Positions 1 to 9,334 of a DNA stretch of 64,000 nt are shown here, piece by piece. Each line of letters opens with the position of its first letter. The stretch's first letter is position 1. The DNA lies in assembly GCF_018986915.1 (NCBI RefSeq), contig NZ_CP076723.1:3996228-4060227 (forward strand). The letters are read 5' to 3'. The notes under the pieces were generated by a model. That model made no database searches. It saw nothing but the letters and a program-made list of their open reading frames with translations, and had not been told where the DNA came from. Source of the stretch: Geomonas oryzisoli. Lineage in GTDB: Bacteria > Desulfobacterota > Desulfuromonadia > Geobacterales > Geobacteraceae. The translations under genes and the position numbers were made by a program.

Positions 1-3
1 TGA

Positions 4-2604
4 GTGAGCGAGGCCACCGCCCGCAACGAGGAGCAACGGACTGAGACAAGGATCCTATCCCTCGTCCTGTTCACACTCGCCATACTGGTCCTCTACATCT
101 GCAGTACCTACTCTTACCTGCTGTTCCACACCATGGTCGAGGTCTTCTGCGTCCTCGTCACCCTGGGCGTTTTCCTGCTGGCCTGGAATTCCCGAAGATT
201 CCTGGACAACCACTATTTCCTTTTCCTGGCGCTGTCCTTGGCCGTTTCAGGCCTTCTGGAGTTGCTGCACACCTTCGCCTACAAGGGGATCGGGATCTTC
301 GTCGGGTACGACGCCAACCTCCCGACGCAACTCTGGGTCTCCTTCCGCTACGTGGTCAGTCTCTCTTTCCTGGCTGCGCCGCTTTTCATCAACCGAAAGC
401 TCAACGTCGTCGCGGCGGTGACCGGCTTCGGCAGCATTGCGGTGTTGCTCATCCTCGCCATATTTTCCGGCCATTTCCCCGACTGCTACGTCGAGGGGCG
501 GGGGCTGACCTCCTTCAAGATCTACAGCGAGTACCTCGCGATCGTGATCCTGCTGGCCTCGGCTGCGGTGTTGTGGGTGAACCGGGAGCGCTTCGACCGT
601 CGCGTCCTCAGAACACTCGTCGCCTCCGTGCTCAGCGCCGCTTGTGCCGGCATCGCCTTCACGCAGTACCTGAGCGTGTACGGCCAGGCGAACCTGGTCG
701 GCCACCTCTTTCTCTTTCTCTCCTCCGTCCTCATCTACCGGGCCATCGTCTCGACCGGCCTGAAGGAACCCGCCGCGCTGCTGTTTCGCAGCCTGGAACA
801 GAGCGAGCAGGCACTCAAGCTAAGCGAGGCCAGGCTGCAACTCGCCCTGGAACAGCGCACGCGGGAACTGGTCGAGAAGGAGGAACGCGAAGCCGCGCTA
901 AAGCGCAGTAACGAGCGGCTCGATCTTCTGGCTGACACGGCGAGTCAGCTGCTGCAGAGCAAAGATCCCCGACTGCTTGCAACCGTGTTGTGCCGCAAGG
1001 TGATGGAGTTTCTGGACTGCGACGTCTTCTTCAACTACCTCATGGATGAAGAGAACGGTGGGCTGAAACTCAACGCCTGTGCCGGCATCAGCGAAGAGCA
1101 GGCCGCGGCCATAGAACGGCTGAACCTGGGCGTCGCGGTCTGCGGATGTGCTGCGCGCGACGCCTGCAGGATCGTGGCAGAAAACATCCCGGGATCTGTC
1201 GACGCCCGTACCGACCTCGTCAAGTCGCTCGGGGTAAAGGCGTACGCCTGTCATCCGCTTCTGTCCCAGGGGCGGGTGCTGGGAACGCTCTCCTTCGGCA
1301 CCTCCAGCAGGATCAGCTTCAGCGAAGACGACCTCTCGCTGATGAAGGCTGTTGCGGACCAGGTGTCCATCGCCATGGAGCGCAACCTCATGGAGGAGCG
1401 GCTGCGCCAGGCGAAGCTGGCGGCCGAGGAGGCCAGCCATACCAAGAGCAGGTTCGTTGCCAACATGAGCCACGAGCTGCGCACCCCGATGACGGGGGTG
1501 CTCGGCATGCTCGACCTGGCGCTGCTGACCCCGGATGACGCGGAAAGATCCGGCTACATCCAGACCGCCCAAAGGTCGGCGCGCTCGCTGCTGCGGATCC
1601 TGAACGACATCCTGGACCTGGCCAAGGTAGAAGCCGGCAAGTTCACCCTGGACCTCCGGCCCTTCTCCTTGCGCGTCTGTCTCGGTCAGGCGATCGACAT
1701 CGTGATGCCCGAGGTGAAGCGCAAGGGGTTGGAGCTCGATCTACAGGTGGAAGACGGGCTCCCCGACCACGTACAGGGGGATCAGATCAGACTGCGCCAG
1801 GTGCTCACCAACCTGCTTGGAAACGCGGTGAAGTTTACCGAGCACGGCGGAGTCGCCATTACCGTGCGCGCAGGCGCAAGTGGCAACGACGCTCAGATGG
1901 AGTTCCATTTCGCCGTACGCGATACCGGCATCGGCATACCGCCGGACAAGAGGCACATGCTCTTCAATTCCTTCAGCCAACTGGACGACTCCAACACCCG
2001 CAGCCACGGAGGCACCGGCCTGGGACTCGCCATCAGCAAGGAGATCGTGGAGCGGATGGGGGGAAGCATCGTCGTGGAAGGCGAAGCAGGTGCGGGAAGC
2101 TGCTTCTCGTTCTCGGTCCGGCTGGGGCTCGTCGAGGGTGAGGCGGAGGTGGAGCCTCCCTCCCCGCGCCCACCCTCTCAACCGGCAGCGACAGGGAGTG
2201 CGGCAACGGGTGGCGCCCGGCGCCTGCTGGTCGCGGAGGACGATCCCACCATCCGGCAGGTGTTGGGTACCATGCTGGGGAGGGTCGGCTACCAGGTGGA
2301 TTTCGCGGAAGACGGCGAACAGGCGGTGGAAAAGTGGCAGAGGTCCAGCTTCGACATGATCATCATGGACGTCCAGATGCCCCATCTTGATGGCTTCGAG
2401 GCGACTCGGACCATTCGGGAACTGGAACTGCGGCGCGGGGGACGCCTGCCGATCCTCGCCATGACCGCACACGCCATGAAACAGGATGAGGATCGCTGCA
2501 TCGCCGCCGGCATGGATGACTACATCTCGAAACCCATCGACTTCAGGGAATGCCTCGAAAAGATCGGGGCCCTACTCGGTTCAGCCGGCTCCGCCTGTCC
2601 ATAA
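4..2604 (+). CDS. Membrane hybrid sensor histidine kinase (MASE3-like, GAF, HisKA, HATPase, REC)
   Basis: Two-component hybrid kinase of 866 residues. Residues about 15-255 contain seven or so hydrophobic helices resembling the MASE3 sensor. A short coiled coil follows (about 265-310), then a GAF-like domain (about 310-465). The HisKA dimerisation helix carries the phospho-accepting His490 in the motif [10 protein letters not shown]. The ATPase domain shows N-box [16 protein letters not shown] and [12 protein letters not shown]-terminal receiver has the acidic pair VAEDD and the phospho-acceptor Asp789 in IIMDVQMP, plus the conserved Lys in ISKPID. All catalytic residues look intact. The start is the GTG right after an in-frame TGA at 1-3; its ribosome site lies outside the window, so an internal start is possible. 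No output domain or cognate partner is adjacent, so the signal and target are unknown. Confidence 0.93.
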   Translation: MSEATARNEEQRTETRILSLVLFTLAILVLYICSTYSYLLFHTMVEVFCVLVTLGVFLLAWNSRRFLDNHYFLFLALSLAVSGLLELLHTFAYKGIGIFVGYDANLPTQLWVSFRYVVSLSFLAAPLFINRKLNVVAAVTGFGSIAVLLILAIFSGHFPDCYVEGRGLTSFKIYSEYLAIVILLASAAVLWVNRERFDRRVLRTLVASVLSAACAGIAFTQYLSVYGQANLVGHLFLFLSSVLIYRAIVSTGLKEPAALLFRSLEQSEQALKLSEARLQLALEQRTRELVEKEEREAALKRSNERLDLLADTASQLLQSKDPRLLATVLCRKVMEFLDCDVFFNYLMDEENGGLKLNACAGISEEQAAAIERLNLGVAVCGCAARDACRIVAENIPGSVDARTDLVKSLGVKAYACHPLLSQGRVLGTLSFGTSSRISFSEDDLSLMKAVADQVSIAMERNLMEERLRQAKLAAEEASHTKSRFVANMSHELRTPMTGVLGMLDLALLTPDDAERSGYIQTAQRSARSLLRILNDILDLAKVEAGKFTLDLRPFSLRVCLGQAIDIVMPEVKRKGLELDLQVEDGLPDHVQGDQIRLRQVLTNLLGNAVKFTEHGGVAITVRAGASGNDAQMEFHFAVRDTGIGIPPDKRHMLFNSFSQLDDSNTRSHGGTGLGLAISKEIVERMGGSIVVEGEAGAGSCFSFSVRLGLVEGEAEVEPPSPRPPSQPAATGSAATGGARRLLVAEDDPTIRQVLGTMLGRVGYQVDFAEDGEQAVEKWQRSSFDMIIMDVQMPHLDGFEATRTIRELELRRGGRLPILAMTAHAMKQDEDRCIAAGMDDYISKPIDFRECLEKIGALLGSAGSACP

Positions 2605-2832
2605 TCGAGCGAGACGAGCGTGCCGCCCGGTGCCCCTCCCGCTTTCAGCTGCCGCCGCGGGACAGAGAAGGAAGTGCGGGATCATTGAAAAAAACATGAC
2701 TTTAATAAGAAATCATGATAATAAACAAATGTTTTCCTGCCAGCGAAACCGGTTCGTCAGCTAGCGGCAATCGCACCTGGGCAGGCACCTCTGCAATTCT
2801 TGCAATGACCAGCCGCAAGGGGGATCTTCGTC
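2605..2832. other. Intergenic leader before the secreted protease
   Basis: This 228-bp gap contains an AT-rich island (about 2683-2735) in otherwise GC-rich DNA, with GATAAT at 2717-2722 as a possible -10 box. No convincing -35 box, terminator or known riboswitch fold was seen. A purine-rich AAGGGGGAT at about 2817-2825 is the ribosome site for the following gene. Confidence 0.4.
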
Positions 2833-5800
2833 GTGCTCATGACTCTTTCGCCTTCACTCAGGTTCTATCTCTCCGTTACACTCCTTAACTTCGCGGTCGT
2901 CCTCTCGTCTCAGCCTGCCGTAGCTGCACAGCCCACCGATTCCAGCCAAGTCACCTGCCGTTTCCCGGTGCCGCTCGATCGCGCCGACAGCCGTACTGCA
3001 GTTGCCCCCCGCGCCGTGCCGGGACCGCGTTCGGTTCCTGCACCGGCGACGCAGGGAAAAAAATATGCTCCCGGCCGCTTCATCGTCAAATTCGCCGATA
3101 CCCTCCAGGAACCGGCAGACGTCATCCACGGGTTGGGTCTTACCTTCGCGTCACAGACCGCCGGGCAGGGCGCCGGGCTGGACGAGCTGCACAAAAAACA
3201 CAAGATCAAGGGCGTGAAGCCCCTGTTTCGTCAGTTCTTCGACGGGGACAGCGCTTCTTCCACCAAGAAGGGGCTCCTTGCCAAGAGGAAGCGCAACTTC
3301 GCCGACCGTGTCGCACTGATCAAGACGAAGTACCAGCGGCGAGCACAACGCGCCTCCAAAGGGAGCAAGGTCCCCGATCTCACCAGCGTGTACATATTCG
3401 AGACTGCGGATGATGCAAACGTGGAGGCCGTTGCCCGGGAGTACGCGGCCAACCCGAACGTGGTCTACGCGGTGCCTGCCTACCAGTACCAAACCGAGTC
3501 CGTCCCCAACGACCCCTTCTACTCTTCCTGGGGGTCCTGGGGGTACAACTACGACGACCTGTGGGGGCTCAAGAAGATCGGTGTCTCGGCCGCCTGGGAC
3601 GTCACCAAGGGGGACGGGGTCATAGTCGGCGTGGTCGACACCGGCCTTGACTACAACCACGTCGACATCGCCGCCAACGTCTGGTCCAATCCGGCCGAAA
3701 AGGCAGGCGCTCCCGGCGCCGACGACGATGGCAACGGCTTCGTGGATGACGACAAAGGGTGGGATTTTGCGTACGGCAGCAACGATCCCATCGACCACTT
3801 CGGCCATGGCACCCATGTCGCCGGGACCATCGCCGCCATCGGCGACAACGGCATCGGTGTGCCGGGCATTGCCTACCAATCCCGCATCATGCCGGTCAAA
3901 GGACTCGACGACAACGGAAGCGGATACAACGACCGGTTGGCCAACGCAATCATCTATGCGGCCCAAAACGGTGCCGACGTCATCAACAACAGCTGGGGGT
4001 GCTGGCCCTGCGGTGTCGACCCCGTGGTGGAAGACGCGGTCCGGACGGCTCACGCGCTGGGAAGCGTAGTCGTAGTCGCCGCCGGCAACAGCAGTGGAGA
4101 TGCCTACTACGGATCGCCCGCGAGCATCCAAGACGTGGTGACGGTCGGCTCCACCGGCGTCCAGGACGCCCTCTCCTACTTTTCCAACTACGGGTACATC
4201 ATGGACCTGGTGGCTCCCGGCGGCGGCGCCAGCGACGGTTCTGATACGTACAACATCCTCTCCTTGCGGGCTGCCGGCACGGAGGAAGGTTCCTCCTACC
4301 TGGTCGGGACCGATTACATCCGCCTGGCCGGCACCTCCATGGCAGCCCCCCACGTCTCAGGGGTGGCGGCGCTTATCCTGGCAGCCAATCCCGATCTGAC
4401 CCGCGAGCAGGTGATCTCCATCCTGAGGCATTCCGCGGACGACCAGGTGGGGCCGGCCGATTCCGACAAACCGGGCTTCGATCCCTTCTACGCGTGGGGG
4501 AGACTCAACGCGGCACGGGCGCTCTCGATGGCCTTTGCTCCTCCTGCCGATCCGCCCATCATGAAGGTCCCGGTCACCAGCTTCGACTTCTCCTTGCCGC
4601 ACTCGCAGTGCGGGGAAACACGCGCACTGACATTCGACATTTTCAATATCGGCGGCGGGCACCTCGACTGGTCCGCCGAGGCTCCCTCCTGGCTCACCGT
4701 CACCTCTTCCAGCACCACCACGCCGGCCACGGCCTCCCTTGCCTGCACCAGCGCCGAAAACAGGCAGGGGGTGGTGCGACTGGTGACCTCGGATCCTTCC
4801 CAGGGGCAGGATGTCGCTGTCGCGGCCAGCGTGGTCCCCGATGCACGCATAGACAACTGCAACGTCGCGTTGTCCGAGGCGATGGGTAACCAGGGGTGGC
4901 AACCGCCCTGGAACGTGAACGCGCCCGGAATTCCCGACGGCCAGGGGGGCGCGTTCTATGTTTTCGAGGACGTCCTGTACAACCCGAACCTGTCCATGCA
5001 GCACATCGACAGCCATGGCAAGCCCCTCTGGCGGGCCGGTGGCGTCCCCCTCACCACCACCCCGGTCGGCAGCGCGGCCATCAAGCCTGCCCTGGCCAGC
5101 GACGGCGCCGGCGGCTTCTTCGTGGCCTACGCCGACGGGCTCAACGCAACCTTCAACGCCAATTTCAACATCAAGCTGCAGCACGTCGACGGCGCCGGCA
5201 CCCTGCTCTGGGGTACCGCAGGCATTGGGATCACCCAGATTGCAGGCAGCCAGGGAGGCAACGGACAGACCGAGCCGAGGATTGCCGCGGACGGCTCCGG
5301 TGGCGTCGTCGTCGCCTGGCTGGACAGCGCGACCGGGCGGGTGAAGCTGCAAAGGATCGACGCCACGGGAGCGGCCTTATGGCCCCCGGATGGGGTAACC
5401 GCGACCGTGACGGCGACGGGACAAAACGAGATGATGATGGCCGGCGACGGACAGGGTGGTGCGTTCGTTACCTGGACCGACCGGCGCAGACCCTACTGGG
5501 ACATCTATGCCCAGCACATAGACGGCAGCGGCAACAGGGTGTGGTCCGCGGATGGCCTGATGATCAACACCCCATTGGCGCTGACCGGCGGGTTCGGCTC
5601 CAACGTGGTCTCCGACGGTGCGGGAGGGGCGATCATAGCCTGGCGCGACTTCAGGAACTTCGTTTATCACGCAGGCGCCAACTACATGACCTTGAGCGAC
5701 ATCTTCGCCGTCCGTATCAATGGAGCCGGACAGCACCTCTGGGACCCGGCAGGTGTTCCGGTGGTGACCGGACTGGTTGCCGGGACCAGCGCCTACCAGC

Positions 5801-8583
5801 CGGGATGGAACCCGGCACAGGTCACCATGACTGAGGACGGGGCGGGCGGCGCGATCTTCACCTGGCACGACGCCAGGAGCACCGATTACTATGGCGGGTG
5901 GGACATCTACGCTCAGCGCCTCGACGCCCAGGGTAGTGCCGTCTGGCAGGCCAACGGCGTCCCTGTTTCCACCGGACGGTTTTCCCAGATATCACCTGCC
6001 GTCGCGGCGGACGGTGACGGTGGAGCGTTCTTCGCCTGGATGGACGGCGGTTCCGGAGATTGGGACATCTATACGCAGCATGTGAACCGGGCGGGAACGC
6101 CGCAGTGGGGCAACCAGGGCGTGTGGATCCAAAGCTGGCAGGGGAGCCAGCTCTTCCCCTATCTGGTCCCCCTGGCTGGCAGCAGGGTTGCGGTCACTTG
6201 GGACGACGAGCGCAACTACGACCCCATAGCCGGCTACATGACTGGCACCGGCCGCGAGTTTTTCGGCAAGGTGATCCAGTCGTGCAACGATCGTGATGGT
6301 AACGGCTATTACGACGAAGGCGGGCTCTGCGGACCAACGGCCCCGCAAATCCGCATCGCGGTGACCTTCACCGGTCTGGGCAAAGGTACGATCGAGAGTG
6401 CGCCTGCCGGCTTGATTTGCGACGATGCCGGCTGTGCAGGAGATTTCACGACGGCAAGCACGATCACCCTCACCGCGCTTGCCAACTCCAGTTCCTATTT
6501 CACCGGCTGGGGAGGTGCGTGTTCCGGCACCGGCAACTGCACCGTCACCGTGTCCGATGGCGTGCAGATAACCGCGAACTTCACCAGGAAACCGCTGGCG
6601 ATCAACTACGCAAAGCTCGGGACAGGTGCAGGGGACGTCAGTATGGAGCCGGGTGAAACCTGCTCCGGGAATTGCAGTCAATACTTTGAGCCGGGTACGG
6701 CGGTCGTGCTCAGGGCGACTCCCGCCTTGACGGCTAGATTTGAGGGCTGGGGTGGTGCTTGCAGCGGCACCGGAGCTTGCAGCGTTACCGTTGACAGCGA
6801 CAAAGCCGTCACAGCCTCCTTCACCGACCTGCCGACCGTCTTTGCCGGCGGCAGGTCCTTCTCCGTAGCCCAAATTGGCGGCAAGATCCTGGCGTGGGGA
6901 GATGACGCATACGGGCAGTTGGGAGACGGCGGAACGGCGGCACAGTCAGTACCTGTGCTGGCTTTCGAGCCTGCGGAATACACCAGCATCGCAGCCGGGA
7001 TCGAGTCCGACAGCGTCATCGCTCTTAAAAGCGACGGCACGGTGTGGGGCTGGGGACGCAACGACAGCGGCCAGTTGGGCGACGGCACCTACGTCAATCG
7101 CAGCACACCGGTCCAGACCCGGCTTCTTTCCGGTGTCACCGCCATCGCCGCAGGCGGGACCCACTCCTATGCCATCAAGGGCGATGGCACCCTGTGGGGC
7201 TGGGGGGGAGGAGGCGTCGGCGATGGCACCCAGTACCTCCGCAACTCCCCAGTGCAGCTCCCCAGTATTTCCGGGGCTGCGGCAGTTGCCGCCGGCGCAT
7301 TTCACGGTTTAGCCGTCGACTCGCAGGGCGCGGTCTGGACCTGGGGCTACAACTGGTACGGACAGTTGGGCGACGGTACTACGACTGACAAAATGGCGCC
7401 CATCCGTCTTTCCGGGATCAGCGGGGTAAAGGCTGTCTCTGCGGGTTTCTACCACACGTTGGCGCTCAAACCAGACGGAACCGTCTGGGCCTGGGGGTAC
7501 AACAGTTACGGTGAACTGGGAGACGGCACCAGCACCAACCGGTTTACCCCGGTGCAGGTAGATGGCCTGGCCGACGTAGTGGCCATTTCGGCCGGAACGT
7601 TCCACAGCGCCGCTCTTACTGCGGACGGAAGCGTCTATGTATGGGGCGACATCTACGGCTGGCAACTAGGAGGCGGCACGCCGGTACGGCAGCCCACGAA
7701 AGTTTCAGGATTATCGGGAGTGATTAAGATCACCTCGGGAAGTTCCCACATCCTGGCCCAAAAGAGCGACGGCACCCTGTGGGCCCTGGGGGCGAACGTC
7801 CTGGGCCAACTGGGCGACGGAACCACGACCAGCCGTAAGACAGCTGCTCCGGTGCTGTTCGACCGCCAGTCCCCCACCACCACGGCGACTCCGGCGGGAG
7901 GCAACTATACCGCCCCGCAAACGGTAACCTTGACTGCGAACGAGCCCGCCACCATCTACTACACCCTGGATGGCTCCGAGCCGACTACCGCGTCGGCCGT
8001 CTACAGCAGTCCACTGACCATTTCCGCCACTACGAGCCTCAGGTACTTCGCCAGGGATCGTGCCGGCAATACCGAGAGCGTCAAGTCCCAGTCCTACACG
8101 CTGACGGTGCCCCCGCCGCCGGGTGCCGACTTCATCGCTTCCGTCACCGCTGGAGATGCTCCCCTTAGCGTCAGCTTCACCGACCTGTCCAACGGAGCGC
8201 CGGCATCCTGGTTGTGGAACTTCGGTGACGCCTCGACCAGCACGCTGCAAAACCCGCAGCACACCTACTACAGCGGCGGCAGTTATACCGTTTCCCTCAC
8301 CGTGACCAATTGGGGCGGCAGCGGCACCATGACCAGGACGGGCTACATCAACGTCACGCCCTTTTCACTGCAGCACGCCTATGACACTGTAGCGGACGGA
8401 GGGGACATAAAGGTGCGGGTGGATGATCTGTTCGAAAACCCGGTACTGGACCGGGAGGTCCAGGTCAAGATCAGCGGCGGTTTTGACAACCCTCTGCAGC
8501 AAGTCGTAGGAAAGACGGTTATCCATGGAACGATGAGGGTGAAAAAGGGGAAGGTTTCCCTTGGAGGGGTGACTTTCAAGTAG
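2833..8583 (+). CDS. Giant secreted subtilisin-like (S8) protease with propeller, RCC1, chitobiase-like and PKD modules
   Basis: Predicted extracellular serine protease of 1916 residues. A signal peptide (about 1-32) is followed by a fervidolysin-type propeptide-like region, starting near GRFIVKFAD. The S8 catalytic domain has the triad Asp269 (VVDTGLD), His325 (HGTHVAG) and Ser502 (GTSMAAPHVSG). Next come a BACON/Ig-like segment (about 576-673), Trp/Gly-rich repeats resembling a beta-propeller (about 673-1156), two Cys-containing divergent InlB-type repeats (about 1170-1333), RCC1 repeats (about 1333-1676), a chitobiase C-terminal-like domain (about 1680-1758), a PKD domain (about 1765-1843) and a short tail. 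No sorting signal (PEP-CTERM, LPXTG) is visible. The GTG at 2833 sits 8 nt from AAGGGGGAT; the ATG at 2839 is an alternative. The substrate is unknown; polymer or protein attachment is inferred from the accessory modules. Confidence 0.92.
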   Translation: MLMTLSPSLRFYLSVTLLNFAVVLSSQPAVAAQPTDSSQVTCRFPVPLDRADSRTAVAPRAVPGPRSVPAPATQGKKYAPGRFIVKFADTLQEPADVIHGLGLTFASQTAGQGAGLDELHKKHKIKGVKPLFRQFFDGDSASSTKKGLLAKRKRNFADRVALIKTKYQRRAQRASKGSKVPDLTSVYIFETADDANVEAVAREYAANPNVVYAVPAYQYQTESVPNDPFYSSWGSWGYNYDDLWGLKKIGVSAAWDVTKGDGVIVGVVDTGLDYNHVDIAANVWSNPAEKAGAPGADDDGNGFVDDDKGWDFAYGSNDPIDHFGHGTHVAGTIAAIGDNGIGVPGIAYQSRIMPVKGLDDNGSGYNDRLANAIIYAAQNGADVINNSWGCWPCGVDPVVEDAVRTAHALGSVVVVAAGNSSGDAYYGSPASIQDVVTVGSTGVQDALSYFSNYGYIMDLVAPGGGASDGSDTYNILSLRAAGTEEGSSYLVGTDYIRLAGTSMAAPHVSGVAALILAANPDLTREQVISILRHSADDQVGPADSDKPGFDPFYAWGRLNAARALSMAFAPPADPPIMKVPVTSFDFSLPHSQCGETRALTFDIFNIGGGHLDWSAEAPSWLTVTSSSTTTPATASLACTSAENRQGVVRLVTSDPSQGQDVAVAASVVPDARIDNCNVALSEAMGNQGWQPPWNVNAPGIPDGQGGAFYVFEDVLYNPNLSMQHIDSHGKPLWRAGGVPLTTTPVGSAAIKPALASDGAGGFFVAYADGLNATFNANFNIKLQHVDGAGTLLWGTAGIGITQIAGSQGGNGQTEPRIAADGSGGVVVAWLDSATGRVKLQRIDATGAALWPPDGVTATVTATGQNEMMMAGDGQGGAFVTWTDRRRPYWDIYAQHIDGSGNRVWSADGLMINTPLALTGGFGSNVVSDGAGGAIIAWRDFRNFVYHAGANYMTLSDIFAVRINGAGQHLWDPAGVPVVTGLVAGTSAYQPGWNPAQVTMTEDGAGGAIFTWHDARSTDYYGGWDIYAQRLDAQGSAVWQANGVPVSTGRFSQISPAVAADGDGGAFFAWMDGGSGDWDIYTQHVNRAGTPQWGNQGVWIQSWQGSQLFPYLVPLAGSRVAVTWDDERNYDPIAGYMTGTGREFFGKVIQSCNDRDGNGYYDEGGLCGPTAPQIRIAVTFTGLGKGTIESAPAGLICDDAGCAGDFTTASTITLTALANSSSYFTGWGGACSGTGNCTVTVSDGVQITANFTRKPLAINYAKLGTGAGDVSMEPGETCSGNCSQYFEPGTAVVLRATPALTARFEGWGGACSGTGACSVTVDSDKAVTASFTDLPTVFAGGRSFSVAQIGGKILAWGDDAYGQLGDGGTAAQSVPVLAFEPAEYTSIAAGIESDSVIALKSDGTVWGWGRNDSGQLGDGTYVNRSTPVQTRLLSGVTAIAAGGTHSYAIKGDGTLWGWGGGGVGDGTQYLRNSPVQLPSISGAAAVAAGAFHGLAVDSQGAVWTWGYNWYGQLGDGTTTDKMAPIRLSGISGVKAVSAGFYHTLALKPDGTVWAWGYNSYGELGDGTSTNRFTPVQVDGLADVVAISAGTFHSAALTADGSVYVWGDIYGWQLGGGTPVRQPTKVSGLSGVIKITSGSSHILAQKSDGTLWALGANVLGQLGDGTTTSRKTAAPVLFDRQSPTTTATPAGGNYTAPQTVTLTANEPATIYYTLDGSEPTTASAVYSSPLTISATTSLRYFARDRAGNTESVKSQSYTLTVPPPPGADFIASVTAGDAPLSVSFTDLSNGAPASWLWNFGDASTSTLQNPQHTYYSGGSYTVSLTVTNWGGSGTMTRTGYINVTPFSLQHAYDTVADGGDIKVRVDDLFENPVLDREVQVKISGGFDNPLQQVVGKTVIHGTMRVKKGKVSLGGVTFK

Positions 8584-8622
8584 GAACGTCCCGGTGCAGA
8601 TACATCAACAGTGGTGGCCCTA

Positions 8623-9096
8623 TTACTGTGGCCAGGACAGAAGATTGAGTTCGAGGTGCAGTTGGTAGGGCTTCAGCGAGTAGGAGCGGTAGCTTATGCT
8701 GCCGTCATGGTTGAGCAGCACGGCGAGACGCTCGCGCATGACGGGGCTGGTCACCATCTCCAGGGCCTGGGTTTCGTCGACCCAGGCGGCCTCCTCGCTG
8801 TCGTCGGTGGGGTTCAGCTCTCCTGAGAGGTAGCGCCCCAGAAAGGCGAAGATGAGGGCGGAGCCTGGGGACACCATGGACCAGACCGCAGCCAGCGGGC
8901 CTACCTCCACCTCGACACCGGCCTCTTCGGCGACCTCGCGGCGCACCGCAGCAAGAAGGTCCTCGCTTTCCTCGACCCGCCCCTGCGGGATCTCCCAGCC
9001 ACGCTTGCGGTGCCGGATCATCAGCACCTGGTTCTTGTCGTTGCGCACCAGGCATCCCACCACCACCGTATGTCTCGGTTCGGCTTGTTCCGTCAT
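8623..9096 (-). CDS. NUDIX hydrolase
   Basis: A 157-residue NUDIX-superfamily pyrophosphohydrolase, acting on a nucleoside diphosphate linked to some moiety. The complete Nudix box GX5EX7REUXEEXGU is present, from Gly in GRVEES through REVAEEAGV (about residues 38-60), so the Mg-binding glutamates are intact. A GGGGAA ribosome site precedes the ATG. It is convergent with the large protease gene, 39 bp away, and lies downstream of the aminotransferase on the same strand but 238 bp apart. The substrate (8-oxo-dGTP, Ap4A, ADP-ribose or other) cannot be assigned from sequence, and no operon partner gives a clue. Confidence 0.9.
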   Translation of the reverse strand: MTEQAEPRHTVVVGCLVRNDKNQVLMIRHRKRGWEIPQGRVEESEDLLAAVRREVAEEAGVEVEVGPLAAVWSMVSPGSALIFAFLGRYLSGELNPTDDSEEAAWVDETQALEMVTSPVMRERLAVLLNHDGSISYRSYSLKPYQLHLELNLLSWPQ

Positions 9097-9240
9097 CTCG
9101 GTTCCCCTTCCTGAAAATCTGCCATCGCGGCGCTATCCACTATGCCATTGGTGGGCCGTCACTGGCAACAATCCAAACCTTTCGCCACGGAGAACATCTG
9201 AGGAAAGGGAAAGGGCCAACGGTTTTCCGGTTTTTTAAAT

Positions 9241-9307
9241 ACGACAACGGCAGTGCTGTGCATCTCTTCTTCCCCAACCCCGAAGATGCCAACACTGCCG
9301 TTGCCGT
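9241..9307. terminator. Long imperfect stem-loop 3' of the aminotransferase gene
   Basis: Arms at 9241-9265 and 9284-9307 pair over about 24 bp with one bulge and few mismatches (shared core CAACGGCAGTG). The element lies 28 bp beyond the stop codon of the minus-strand aminotransferase, which suggests a transcript end or an RNA-stabilising hairpin. A T-run is missing on the minus-strand side, so it is not a classic intrinsic terminator. Confidence 0.5.
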
Positions 9308-9334
9308 ATCGTTCTTGCTACTTTGCCTTGAACC

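Noticed and set aside
2605-2832. Possible riboswitch (cyclic di-GMP, common in Geobacter relatives) in the leader of the large protease
   Set aside because: The conserved GEMM core sequences were not found; only an AT-rich promoter-like patch is present.
6840-7860. RCC1 repeats mistaken for a DNA-level tandem repeat or CRISPR array
   Set aside because: Repeats exist at the protein level only; the DNA units vary in length and sequence and have no spacers.
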